Shown one piece after another: positions 49,876 to 60,465 of a DNA stretch of 64,000 nt (its first letter is position 1; every line of letters starts with the position of its first letter). Source of the DNA: Aphanomyces cochlioides (lineage: Eukaryota > Oomycota > Saprolegniomycetes > Saprolegniales > Verrucalvaceae); NCBI GenBank assembly GCA_019828595.1, contig JAHQRK010000020.1, positions 1,302,001 to 1,366,000 on the forward strand, in the 5' to 3' direction. The notes below the pieces were generated by a model. The model was given only the letters and a program-made list of their open reading frames with translations, ran no database searches and was not told where the DNA came from. The translations under genes were made by a program, and so were the position numbers.

Positions 49876-52401
49876 ATGGCCTCTAGCGCGGAAAAAACCA
49901 TCCTTTCGACGGTGTCTCGATTCGCTCAACGTGAATCGACGCCTGACTCTAGCCAAGCGACGCCCGGTCCGAGCCGAGAAGCCGCTGAAAAACCTCCTTC
50001 CTCTAGGAACAGCGCCGCTGCGTCCGACTCTCTTCGTAGGGAAAATGTTTCCAACCAAGATGGTGTTGACTTAGGTGGTGACACTGGTCCAAATATGGAC
50101 AAAAAAAATGGACCCGATGATGCAGGAATGGGTATGGATATTAATGGTTCCAACGAAAAACCTGCCTCTGACGCCAATGGTGGCAAATTACCCAAGGATT
50201 CTGACAAGCCTGGGGAGAATATTACCCATCCTGACGGCACCCCTCATGGACGAGTTTTACCTAATTCGAAAAATCCCTCCAAAGATGGGACAAACTCTCC
50301 TGCCAAACCCTCCAACCCCAAAAAACAAGCTTCGTCCAACAACGAAGGCAAAAAAACCAACTCGAAGAAAAATAATGTCTGGGAAGGAGCCCGCCATGTG
50401 AAAACCCAATTGGTTCGCAACACTGGTGGGCATCCCATTGACGACTCTGAATTGGAAGAATTAATTCGACAAGCTCGAGAATTCCGCCAAAACCCTACTG
50501 CTATGGATGAATTCATTGAAGACATCTTGAAAACTCCATCATCGAAGGCTTGCACTGTGGACATTCCTCTGGGAGAAGCTTTCCGTCAAGTCAAGGACTA
50601 CCAAATCCGAGCGAATTTAATTACCCAAAACCCGGGTACGCTTTGGGAATCGAAATTCAAGGAAATTCTGTTCCACAAGAAAAACCCGACTACTCTCTCT
50701 TTGACGTTTTATGACGATGATCTATTGCGCAAAACTTGTGGAACCTCCCTTCGTCTGGGAAAACAAGAATTTACTGTGCCTGAATATTCTCCCCACTCGA
50801 AACTTTATTTTATTACTTTCAACAACCTGGTGGATCACGATATTCAAAAAGCGATTTTGAAAAAGTTGGAAGAGCTCACTCACTGCGTCATTGTTGGTTT
50901 TAACCCCAGTACTGACAATTTATTACGCTCGACCCAATTTCGAGTCCTTTTTGACTCCGAAACTCCTCCTTTGGCATTGGTACCAGATGATGGAGGCGAG
51001 CCTCTGAGAGAAATCGAGATCCAAAACCAAGTTTATGTTTTTCAACATAAAATTCGGTCCCTCAATCAAACGGTCCCTCCCAGCGTTCAAGCTAGACTGG
51101 AAAAAGCCAAACAAAAAGACGACGCTAAAAAGAATACAGACCATGTCGAGGAAAACGCTACAGAGGAAAAGACTGATGCTCCCGAAAATCCATCGACAGA
51201 AAACCAACCACCCAACACCCCGAAGGAAAATACTGGCACAACTGGAAACTCCGAATCCCCTAATGCCGATCCCAAGGAAAATCAAAATGGCAAGGAAAAC
51301 TTTGTCGACCTGTCAAGCGATGTGGACATGGAACAAGAGGAGAAATCAAATATCGAAGAGGAAGAAATGGTAGCTCAACCCAAGAAGATATTAAATCCTC
51401 CACAATCACCCAAGGGCTCGAGCGAGAATAATATTATTCTCACAGACAAACCCAATTTATCCCAGGACGAATTTAAACCAACTCGAGCCGGTTTTATTCA
51501 AGGTCCCCAATACAAAATATCAGCTACCTCGATTCCAACACAAAATCGATTCGCTATCCTCAGCTCAGACGACTCTGACGTGACAACATCAGGCACAACG
51601 GTTCCTCGATTCCATCTTGATATCGTTCCTACCGACACGCCCAAAAAACGTCCTGCTTCGTCCCCAAAATCAACGATACCCAAAAAAATTCCAGCCTCTA
51701 CGAAACCAGCAGGAGCCAAAGTGAAGGCTCAAATCACAGAGCTGAAGAAAAAACTGAATGAATCCACCAACCCATTGGTATTTCATGATGAAACCCTCAA
51801 CCAACCTGGCTTTATTGGAAATATCTATATGGACCCAAAATCTCGCAAAATCGCATCCAATTTAATTGCCTCGAGAGGAATTATACGTTTAATGGCTGGA
51901 GAAAATCCCATGCAAGCTATTGATGAAGAACGATTTACCTCGTACTACCAAAAACAGCATGGCCATCCTCCTCCTGAAAATTACAGCCCCACAAATCTAT
52001 TCCAAAGTTTGTGTCCAAATGACGAAGACTACCACATGAGAAGATCTCTAGCAGCAATCGATCTATTTCTGTCCAACAGAGCACCTGAAGCTTATACGAA
52101 CGATGAGTATATTAATCTGTGCCTGAAAGACAAAGTCCACCGTTGGCCCAATTGCAATTTAATCACGGACGCCTCCTTGATTAAATTAATTTCCAGTCCT
52201 GCTGCTGGAAACCTGGTGCAACATCATAAAATTGAAGAAGAGTTGAGCCATATTGTGAAAGATCTGGCACTCCAAACAATTGACCCTACGAAGTGTTTTG
52301 ACTCGGATACTGATGCCTTGTTAACTTTACTTCCGGACGAAAAGGCTCCTGAACTCGACTACAAAGAACTTGGCGATGGTGACAATGCAGACTCCAATTG
52401 A
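49876..52401 (+). CDS. Second LINE, ORF1
   Basis: 841 aa from MASSAEKTILSTVSRFAQRE. Residues 1-165 are charged and disordered (KKQASSNNEGKKTNSKKN). Residues about 225-395 form a compact domain (TTLSLTFYDDDLLRKTCG, LYFITFNNLVDHDIQKAIL, STQFRVLFDSETPP) that resembles RRM-like ORF1 domains. An acidic linker, a Lys/Pro segment and a helical C-terminal domain follow (EDYHMRRSLAAIDLFLSNRA). No CCHC knuckle is present. It would act as RNA-binding partner of ORF2. Uninterrupted, with 100 bp to ORF2. Confidence 0.8.
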   Translation: MASSAEKTILSTVSRFAQRESTPDSSQATPGPSREAAEKPPSSRNSAAASDSLRRENVSNQDGVDLGGDTGPNMDKKNGPDDAGMGMDINGSNEKPASDANGGKLPKDSDKPGENITHPDGTPHGRVLPNSKNPSKDGTNSPAKPSNPKKQASSNNEGKKTNSKKNNVWEGARHVKTQLVRNTGGHPIDDSELEELIRQAREFRQNPTAMDEFIEDILKTPSSKACTVDIPLGEAFRQVKDYQIRANLITQNPGTLWESKFKEILFHKKNPTTLSLTFYDDDLLRKTCGTSLRLGKQEFTVPEYSPHSKLYFITFNNLVDHDIQKAILKKLEELTHCVIVGFNPSTDNLLRSTQFRVLFDSETPPLALVPDDGGEPLREIEIQNQVYVFQHKIRSLNQTVPPSVQARLEKAKQKDDAKKNTDHVEENATEEKTDAPENPSTENQPPNTPKENTGTTGNSESPNADPKENQNGKENFVDLSSDVDMEQEEKSNIEEEEMVAQPKKILNPPQSPKGSSENNIILTDKPNLSQDEFKPTRAGFIQGPQYKISATSIPTQNRFAILSSDDSDVTTSGTTVPRFHLDIVPTDTPKKRPASSPKSTIPKKIPASTKPAGAKVKAQITELKKKLNESTNPLVFHDETLNQPGFIGNIYMDPKSRKIASNLIASRGIIRLMAGENPMQAIDEERFTSYYQKQHGHPPPENYSPTNLFQSLCPNDEDYHMRRSLAAIDLFLSNRAPEAYTNDEYINLCLKDKVHRWPNCNLITDASLIKLISSPAAGNLVQHHKIEEELSHIVKDLALQTIDPTKCFDSDTDALLTLLPDEKAPELDYKELGDGDNADSN

Positions 52402-52501
52402 CTCGCCAACACACAAAATCAATTAAAACCACAATCACCACACCCCGACCCAAACCAACACAACGACTTGAAGTCAAAAAATCAAAACCCAAATATTAAT
52501 C

Positions 52502-55500
52502 ATGACCGTGACCACAATTAACGCGCTACCACAAGCCATTATCGACTGGGATATTAGCTTGTTTTCTCTCAACACAAATGGTCTCTCCAACTCTTTCCAC
52601 CACCTTCTCAAGAACTTTCTCCTCAAAAACTCTATCTCACTTATCCAAGAAACTCGACTGCCTTACCCCAGCGACCATGGCAAAATCAATTTCTACTGGA
52701 AAAAACATACCAACCAACAAGGCACTTTCTTCTACGAGGAGCCAATTTATTCCATCAGCCATACCTCTCATCCTACTGGAGGCCTTGCTACATTTATTCA
52801 TCCTGACTGCCCTCTGGACAATTGCACCAATTTAAACCACTCTTGGGACAAACCTCTCCTCCGTGGTCGTTATTTACTTATATCGGCCACTCTGGACAAT
52901 ATCCCGGTTTTTATTCACAACATCTATGCTCCGTACGACTATCACGACCGTGTGGATTTTTTTAATGATCTGCCTCGCGATTTTCCACCCGAAGCTTTTC
53001 ATATTGTTGGTGGCGACTTTAACGTTATTTTCTCCCCAACATTAGATTCATGCCGTCCTTCGACTCATGCGACCCATGGCTCATATGAACTCAACCTATG
53101 GCTACAAGATTTACACCTCGTTGACATTTTCCGTCAACAAAATCCACTGAAACGTGCTTTCACAAGTCCAAAATTTGTCAATCGGCTTGACTATATTTTC
53201 ATCTCATCTGCTATGGCATCCCTACGTCATCTGAAATTTCGTCACCTGGAACCAATTCCTCATGCTGACCACACTCCCTGCAAATTATTGACCAAACGTC
53301 CATCAGTATCAATGGGACCTGGTCCATGGAAAACACCACAATGGGTTCTCAACAATGACAAGGCCAAATTAATTATCTCTCGTCAACTTGAAACCTTCCT
53401 TACCAAGACCCAATTAAACTCAAATGTTGGTCTACATTTCGACACCATGATCACCAACATGCGAAATCAATTAAAATACCTACACGACGAGTTGGTCGAA
53501 AATCAACAAAGGCCTCTCAAGAAATTATCTATGGATTTGGCTTTATTGATTCGGGATTACCAAAACGCCCCATGTGCGTCCTTGATGGCACGTATCAAAA
53601 CAATTCAAGCTGCCATACATGAATATCATGACAGGAAAAAAGTCCTACGGGAAGATACTGCTATGCAAACTCATCTCGAGAAAGCGGAAAGGTGTACCAA
53701 ATTTCACCTGAAGCCACCTCGCACAATCCCTTTACAAAAATCTCCCTTCAAGGCACTCAAAATGTCCAATGGAAATATTGCTTCTGATCAACAATCAATT
53801 TCCTCGACACTCCACGAGTTTTATTCTGACCTGTATGGCGACCATGAGGCAGTTGACAAGGAAAGAATGGCCAAGTATTTAAAAACTCTGATATCTCGCC
53901 GACTCAATATCGACGACAAGAGATTTATTGGGGCTCCTCTCACGGCAAACGAATTTTATTTTGCCATTAAACACTCCAAACGGAATTCAACTCCTGGGCC
54001 AAATTCACTGCCCTACGAAATTTTGAAAATGTTTCCCCATGAATGGTCCCTGGCTTTGGAAATGCTATACTATTACCAAATCAACTCTCACTCCAACTTG
54101 GCACCCTCCCAATTGACAAGTTTAATTGTACTGCTGTACAAAAAGGACGACAAACTACTCCCAAAAAATTACCGTCCCATCAGCTTGGTCAATATCGACG
54201 TGAAAATCCTCACAATGGTCCTTGCAGAACGAATGCAGAGAATCATTCAGTCGATAGTCCACCCGGATCAAACAGGTTTTATTCGTGGTCGATCAATCCA
54301 AACCAATTTACTGCGCTTGGAAGACCTGAATCACTTTATGAAGTTTTATTCCTCCGAGTCTATTGTGGCCCTCTTGGACTTTGAAAAAGCCTTTGATAGG
54401 GTCAACCATTCCTATTTATTGGCAACCCTGAAGGAATTTAATTTTCCACCGTCCTTTCTCAACATGGTCAAAGTGCTTTATTCAAATCGTCGTGGACGAA
54501 TTATTGTCAATGGACATTTATCCAACCCATTTAAGATCCAACGTGGTGTTTTACAAGGCGACCCATTATCACCTCTTTTATTTGTCTTGGCGCTAGAACC
54601 TATGTGTTTAGCCATACGCAAGAGAAAAGATTTGGGCATACGAATTGGTCATCACACTCACACCGGGAGCTATTATGCAGACGACTCCCAATTGTACTCC
54701 AAAAATACATCGACGTTGCAACTCCAACTCGACATCGTCAAAAAATTCTGTGATATCTCTGGTTTCAAGTTAAATCTCTCCAAGACAGAATTATTAACCC
54801 ATGCCAATTTACCTCCAGACCTGGCACCTTTGGCTATTACTGATGACAAACCTGCTAAATCGTTGGGCCTTTTAATTTCTCCCAACATCACAGCCACAAC
54901 ACGTTTAAATTCGCTATTGGAGAAATTGGTCTCAAGAACACAACTATGGTCTTATCGAGCACGAACCCTACCCGGAAAAGTGACAATCCTAAGGTCAATT
55001 TGTTTTCCTGTGCTCTGGTATCAACTCCAATTTATTCCGATCGACAAAGAATATGCCAAACTATTCGACAAGGTCGCCAAGCAATTTATTCACGGCGATA
55101 CAATTGATCCATATTCGACTCAACGTTATTTGCATCAATTCAACTCGGACATTATTTTCCTTCCAAAAGCACAAGGTGGTCTCGGATTTAAATCGTCTAC
55201 CCACTGGTGGTCAAAACTACACCGGGTCATGACCTTTAAATGCTTCAAGCTACTCCTAGCACCACCTCACAACTCGTATGGTCAAACGAAATTGCCAGCA
55301 TGGCTATCCATTGGAGAATATTTACTCTCCAGAGCCTTCAGTCCATGGGGAAATTTTTATGATCTCCTTTTCATGAGTCCACACTCTAGTATGTACAAAG
55401 CCATATCCCACCAAGATAAGGTTCCACCTCTCTGGTCAGCATTTACTCGACTATGGTTATCCTTATCTCCAACCCCACTTAAATTTCCCACAGTTCAAGT

Positions 55501-56587
55501 CGATGGAAATTTTCCACTTTGGCACAATCAATTCTTACCCTTGGAGAAAACTGTCTTTGAACACTGCTATCCAAAGACTTATGATTATGCTGTATCACTG
55601 GCAAAATTAAATTTTACCCATGTTCGCCACCTACTCGATGAAAATGGCAATCTTATGGATCGGAAAATCCTGTTAGATTGGATTAAATCTCAATGCTCAA
55701 GACGCCATTTAGCCACTCCCGATCATAAATGGTGGTATGCTCTACACGGAAGACTTAAGTCTATCCTTCCATCTCCACCCGAGGACACAGAAATTAATTT
55801 TCGTCAGCCTACACCTTATCGGCAAACGGCTACCGAAATTACTTGGGCTGGAAATTTTAAAGATGGCTTTTTACCCTTTATTGATGCCACCTTGGATGAT
55901 TTAACTCATGAATTTAAATCCAAATCAGCTCAGGAGGTTTTACCCACAGCGCATTTATTGGTACCCTCGGATTTTTATGCCCACAAGGAAAATATTAAAG
56001 TGGTCGCATTCTACAGGCAGCCCAAATTTATTCTGCCAACGTATAGTGCTTTCATATATCGACTGCTTATACGAGCCTTACCTCTCCGATACAAATTCAA
56101 GTACTCGGACGATATCCCGAACACTTGTATTTTCTGTCATGAAGTGGAGACGTATAAACATTTCACCTTGGACTGTCCATATACTCGAGCATGTTGGAGT
56201 CCATTTAAATCCATGGCCAGATCCCTTAACTTTACTTGGCCAACTACCATGGAAAAAATATTCTTCTCTCCTATAGCACTCCAAGACAAAGACCTCCAAG
56301 CTGGATTTAATTTGCTGTGGCCAATTTTTTTATCTTGTATTTGGTATACAATATGGAAAACTCGGTGCGACCGGATTTACCGTCCAGATTTACCTAACAA
56401 AACACCTATGACGATATCCAGCTTAGCAGGACACATTATAAAGCGGCATCTGTACCAAGTCAATCGAGCCTCCTTGGACGACTCCACGAAGGCTTCCTTG
56501 ACATCGGTGCTTCATAGTTTGCACCAGAATGAGTGGTTCTCTGCCCAAATCTTACCACAATCTCAAAACGAGACCTTGGAACCTTAA
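52502..56587 (+). CDS. Second LINE, ORF2: endonuclease-reverse transcriptase
   Basis: 1361 aa, uninterrupted. APE endonuclease in residues about 15-265 with SLNTNGLSN, ISLIQETRL (catalytic Glu), NIYAPYDYHD, VGGDFNVIF, RLDYIFIS and HADHTP. Reverse transcriptase in about 460-800: LLYKKDDKLLPKNYRPISLV, HPDQTGFIRGRSIQTNLL, ALLDFEKAFDRVNHSYLL, VLQGDPLSPLLFVLALEP and SYYADDSQLYS (catalytic YADD near residue 723). A C-terminal zf-RVT-type finger (CIFCHEVETYKHFTLDC) lies near residue 1210. No RNase H. All key residues are present, so this copy may be functional. Confidence 0.9.
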   Translation: MTVTTINALPQAIIDWDISLFSLNTNGLSNSFHHLLKNFLLKNSISLIQETRLPYPSDHGKINFYWKKHTNQQGTFFYEEPIYSISHTSHPTGGLATFIHPDCPLDNCTNLNHSWDKPLLRGRYLLISATLDNIPVFIHNIYAPYDYHDRVDFFNDLPRDFPPEAFHIVGGDFNVIFSPTLDSCRPSTHATHGSYELNLWLQDLHLVDIFRQQNPLKRAFTSPKFVNRLDYIFISSAMASLRHLKFRHLEPIPHADHTPCKLLTKRPSVSMGPGPWKTPQWVLNNDKAKLIISRQLETFLTKTQLNSNVGLHFDTMITNMRNQLKYLHDELVENQQRPLKKLSMDLALLIRDYQNAPCASLMARIKTIQAAIHEYHDRKKVLREDTAMQTHLEKAERCTKFHLKPPRTIPLQKSPFKALKMSNGNIASDQQSISSTLHEFYSDLYGDHEAVDKERMAKYLKTLISRRLNIDDKRFIGAPLTANEFYFAIKHSKRNSTPGPNSLPYEILKMFPHEWSLALEMLYYYQINSHSNLAPSQLTSLIVLLYKKDDKLLPKNYRPISLVNIDVKILTMVLAERMQRIIQSIVHPDQTGFIRGRSIQTNLLRLEDLNHFMKFYSSESIVALLDFEKAFDRVNHSYLLATLKEFNFPPSFLNMVKVLYSNRRGRIIVNGHLSNPFKIQRGVLQGDPLSPLLFVLALEPMCLAIRKRKDLGIRIGHHTHTGSYYADDSQLYSKNTSTLQLQLDIVKKFCDISGFKLNLSKTELLTHANLPPDLAPLAITDDKPAKSLGLLISPNITATTRLNSLLEKLVSRTQLWSYRARTLPGKVTILRSICFPVLWYQLQFIPIDKEYAKLFDKVAKQFIHGDTIDPYSTQRYLHQFNSDIIFLPKAQGGLGFKSSTHWWSKLHRVMTFKCFKLLLAPPHNSYGQTKLPAWLSIGEYLLSRAFSPWGNFYDLLFMSPHSSMYKAISHQDKVPPLWSAFTRLWLSLSPTPLKFPTVQVDGNFPLWHNQFLPLEKTVFEHCYPKTYDYAVSLAKLNFTHVRHLLDENGNLMDRKILLDWIKSQCSRRHLATPDHKWWYALHGRLKSILPSPPEDTEINFRQPTPYRQTATEITWAGNFKDGFLPFIDATLDDLTHEFKSKSAQEVLPTAHLLVPSDFYAHKENIKVVAFYRQPKFILPTYSAFIYRLLIRALPLRYKFKYSDDIPNTCIFCHEVETYKHFTLDCPYTRACWSPFKSMARSLNFTWPTTMEKIFFSPIALQDKDLQAGFNLLWPIFLSCIWYTIWKTRCDRIYRPDLPNKTPMTISSLAGHIIKRHLYQVNRASLDDSTKASLTSVLHSLHQNEWFSAQILPQSQNETLEP

Positions 56588-59034
56588 AAGGCATGTTATA
56601 TTGCAACCTTTGAAGAAATTCACCTAAGTCACCCAAACCAATGGGAAAACTCAAAGTGGATTTTCTCGCGACCCACTTGGCCTTTTCATGCGTTTGATGG
56701 CTCGTTAGCCCCAGCTAACAGAGCTCTATGGACACACCAAGTAACTTTATCTCATGCCGAGTCGTTCACAAAATCGACTTGACTTTATCCGTTCACCCAA
56801 AATGGCAAAACTATCGACAACTCTGGCATTGCTCTGACGATCATTTCAGACATTCTAATGGTCTTCAGGGTTGCTAGACATCCCAAGCAGACAAACGCAA
56901 GCGTTAGATTGCAAAAAAGTGCAGTGGTTCTCTCACAACAACACTTTGAAAATTGTTACGACGTCTCCCCTGGGGGCGAAATCTCAAAATCGAGTGCACA
57001 CTTTTTGTTCGGGAAAATTGCGCCACGGTGCCTAAAAGATTCTCCCATGTCTCCTCCTCAAGATGTGCCAGTTTGCGAGTGCTCAAACCTCGCCAAACTC
57101 GCGAAACAAAATTCGAAAGGAAATTCGACCCGGTGACACCCATTTTGAACCGGTTTCAACCCGTCACCAAAAGTGAAATTTCTCTCGACCTACTGCGTGG
57201 ATTTCTACGTTTAGTGGCTTGTTATCTCAGTTGAATCGAGCTCTATGCCGACACCAACTAGCACATATTGCAGATCTATGGTTCAAAACCACGAACCCAT
57301 TTTGGACTGTCACCCAAACCGGTGAAACACCAGGACAACTCGAACGCTTTCCCTACGGTCACCGAGTGACATCTAGGGGTCTAGTGGGTGGCTCCACCAC
57401 TTATTACGACTAGCCAAAGCGTTAGAACGCCCTGAAACATCCTGGTTTGCTCGCAATCCTCAATCCAAAATGTCAACCGCCCCTATCCACCGGCTACAAA
57501 ACCTTAAGTCGGCTACAGGTCGCAAATCATTTCCAATCGACCGGCTATGACTCTTTTCCATCCTATCATGGCTAGACGAGTGTTTTAAGCCATCAAGAGC
57601 GATGATTGAAGCCCTGGAACCTACTTGCCGTCGCCCCGACAACTTTTGGTGAAATGGCTAAAACTCATCGGAATGGCTCCTGAACGCAAATCAACTCCGA
57701 TCGCCCAACTTAGAGTTGGAGAGGCTCGAGAATGTCCTCGCGATGGATTTGAGCTATCAAGCACCATGATAGCAGCACAGGAACCCAACTTCCGATTCCA
57801 AACCATTTTGAGCCGATAAGGCTCCAAAACGACCATCGTAGCTCATTTCAGCTACACGACTCTATATGCACCGATTAATATGGTGCATCCACCGCTAGCC
57901 TCCATTGATGGAGGACACCAAGTATGGCTATCTATCTCATAGCCGTTCGGAAGTTATGACTCCTTCAAATTTGGCCGCCGAGACGCCCGATTGGAAAAAA
58001 CACTGGTTTTGGCTAGCGCTCTCCCGCTGCACACTACCTATGGCGATTCTAATGGTGCGCTATCCTTCGTACGTATCGTCGCTACGATTCTGCCAAGTGG
58101 CTCCATGCACCGCGGCGCCGTTCGAAATCCAGCTCCGACGATGCTCGCGCTCGAGACCTATCCGCCCATGGCGCATGTCAAAATGGCTCCTCCCAAATAT
58201 TTTACCCTTTTTTATTATTTTTGGGAGGTTTACCCCAAAAGCCCAACCCACAAGGGATTTTCCCTCTATATCCGCCACCATCAACTCCGATGAAGACGCT
58301 CCTGAAATCAACTTTGCTTGTCATGGAACGACCGACCTCGTTGATTTTTTTGGCTGGTCAAATCGTCCAAGAACATTTTATTTTGGATGGTCTTTTCTCT
58401 CAAACCCAGCTTTTCCCATGGTTCCAGCGATTTAATTCGGCCTCCTGAGGTCGAATTAAATTGGCCACGACCTTTTTGGATTTTTTGGGCTCCTACCTCT
58501 TGCCAATTTATTTTCCTTGGGCCTGATTTTACTCTGTTTCGACCCTTTTGTCAATTTTTGGCCTTCCTCTCCTGTCGATTTATTTATTCATGGATCGACC
58601 CCAACTCAAGCTTTTATTTACTTGGCCTTTTTCACTGCCTACCTCCACTTGGAATTTTTATCAAGACTTTTGTATACAAATTTTCAAGTCCTCCACAGTC
58701 AACCCGAAATTGCCTCGTATCTCGCCACCACCAACTCGGATCAAGATGGTCATGAAAAGAAAGTTGCTTGTATGGCTCTTCTCTATACTGTTGAATTTTT
58801 TCACAGCCTGAATCGCCATGCAACATTTTCTTTCTGCCATGGTTCCTCCAAATTACCCCACACCCAAGTCTATTTCGGTTAAGCAACACTGGACGATTTT
58901 CCACAAGAACCTTCCAAGGTCACATTTCGCAACACATATTTATTATGCGACCTATGAAGCCAAAATCGAAAGTCTAGTTTGCGGCCCTTTTGGGCCATAT
59001 TAATTCTTTAATATACTCAGTTAACCAAACCAGG
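56588..59034. other. Non-coding tail after the second LINE
   Basis: 2.4 kb with no gene I can support. Short open frames at 57905-58882 are shadows of a C/T-rich sequence. It is probably LINE 3' UTR at least in part. Confidence 0.4.
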
Positions 59035-59572
59035 AGAGATTTCGCAAATTGCCATTCTCACGAAAAATATCATGACAAAGTTTCTGATGAGATTTTTCAA
59101 GATAATTTTTGAGCGCGTTTCGCAAATAATTCAATCACGAAAAATATCATAGGATAGAGTGGATAAGGAATGGTGGAGCAACTCATTGACCACATCTCGT
59201 TGGAAATTGAAGGTGAAAGACATGAACTTCCTCTTAAGACCGATCACTCGACATACCAGTGTGAATAAGTACCTGTTCAGCGATTTGCGGCTTTGCAGAA
59301 GCATTATTTTCATTGCATATCCATTCATGCAGCATCACGTATGAAAATAGATTGTGTCAGGTGCATTGCATGGAATAATAAATATTCTTATCATATTTTG
59401 AGGTATTCCATTTCTAGAGGTTTTCTCTTGAGTTTTCATCGTCATGAAAACGAGGACTTTCGTGAGAAAATCACAACTAAAGAAGTCATGAAAATATCAC
59501 TTTTAACAATATACTGTAAAACATTATATTTTTCGTGAAATTTTTCGTGACAAGGCCATTTGCGAAATCTCT
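59035..59572. mobile_element. MITE with imperfect TIRs (538 bp)
   Basis: Inverted ends AGAGATTTCGCAAAT... at 59035-59070 and 59538-59572, including a shared TCACGAAAAAT block. CACGAAAAATAT is repeated inside (59061, 59135). No target duplication is evident and no transposase is encoded. Confidence 0.55.
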
Positions 59573-59650
59573 ATTTGGGTCACCGTATCATGGCGAAAAA
59601 GCATAAGGCCATGATTTCGTCCAATCAAAACTCTTAGAGACTTTGGGGTC

Positions 59651-60438
59651 ATGACCCATGATTCCGTTAAGACTGCCCCTGAGCTGCCACCGATTGGAGA
59701 ACTTCCGTCTCTAACCGATCGCAGAGATCAACTCATCAGTGGATCAGTTGGTGCGTGGTCGAAGAAATGGATGAATCTCGATACCACGTAAGTTGATGGA
59801 GAACGAAATCGTAAAGCAAGTTCGATTTGATGGGTTACAGCTATTGTTTGAAGCGATCTCTGTATTGTGTTTCACTCATTGTCGTGTGCGCTGTGGATGT
59901 GGCTGACAGGTAAGTAACTTTGAAAAATAGAGCGGAGAGTACCAGAATCGGTGCTTCATATACGATTGAACTTTGCGAGAGAGATATTGTTGTGTCGGAA
60001 GAACAGAGGAAATAGGAAGCTCTTATGCATCGGTAACACAGTCTTCACTCGAGTGAGCCCCCTATGTCCCACAGACAAGCTTGGGTGAAAGCAATTACTG
60101 TGTTCTTGGACCTGCAGTGGAAATATCGAAAAGGGCCCATGGTCTTTTCATTCACTCTCGAGTTGTGTCTAACTGGCCATGAAAATCTTTGTTTCGATAT
60201 ATTTGGGAAAGAATGTTGCGCTATCACTGAGAGTGGGTTCTACGAGTGTGGAGAGTATACCTACAGAACAAAGTGGTTCGCCTCTTTCTCTTCTGCTGAC
60301 ACTCGCGGCGAGAAGGCATGTTCTGTGGGGGCCTTGAATGCGAGCTGGACATTGGAAAGTACAGAAAATAGCCTATTTTCATTGGATAAATTATCTAAAA
60401 CGGGATTTGATTGGTTAGTCAATTCAACGACAAAGTGA
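59651..60438 (+). CDS. Three-exon hypothetical Cys-rich membrane protein
   Basis: Built from splice sites. Exon 1 59651-59787 (MTHDSVKTAPELPPIGELPS...) ends in phase 2 at GTAAGT. Exon 2 59841-59909 has acceptor TTACAG and donor GTAAGT and encodes a hydrophobic segment (SLYCVSLIVVCAVDVAD) that could be a membrane helix. Exon 3 starts at 60075 (acceptor CCCACAG) or, in the same frame, at 60042, and runs to the TGA at 60438: WVKAITVFLDLQWKYRKG, GFYECGEYTYRTKWF, NASWTLES, with six or more Cys. Total 189 or 200 aa. All phases agree, which chance rarely gives. Family unknown; the topology suggests a membrane anchor with an extracellular Cys-rich part. The 3' end lies 27 bp from a TIR element and may have been altered by it. 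Confidence 0.6.
59788..59840 (+). other. Intron 1 of the three-exon gene (53 nt)
   Basis: GTAAGTTGAT ... GGGTTACAG, phase 2. Confidence 0.6.
59910..60074 (+). other. Intron 2 of the three-exon gene (165 nt, or 132 nt)
   Basis: Donor GTAAGTAACT; acceptor CCCACAG at 60074 preferred for its pyrimidine tract, alternative ACACAG at 60041. Both keep the frame. Confidence 0.5.
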
Positions 60439-60465
60439 TCCCATCAGTAACAGAGACGTCGCCAA

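Larger units (their letters stand above)
49451..59000 (+). mobile_element. Second LINE (L1-like organisation), limits approximate
   Basis: Two long uninterrupted ORFs (49876-52401 and 52502-56587) with endonuclease and reverse transcriptase. The 5' limit near 49450 and the 3' limit near 59000 are guesses from base composition: the DNA from 58170 to 58980 shares the same TTTATT/AATTTA-rich style. I found no target-site duplication. If the 3' UTR is real it is about 2.4 kb. Confidence 0.55.
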
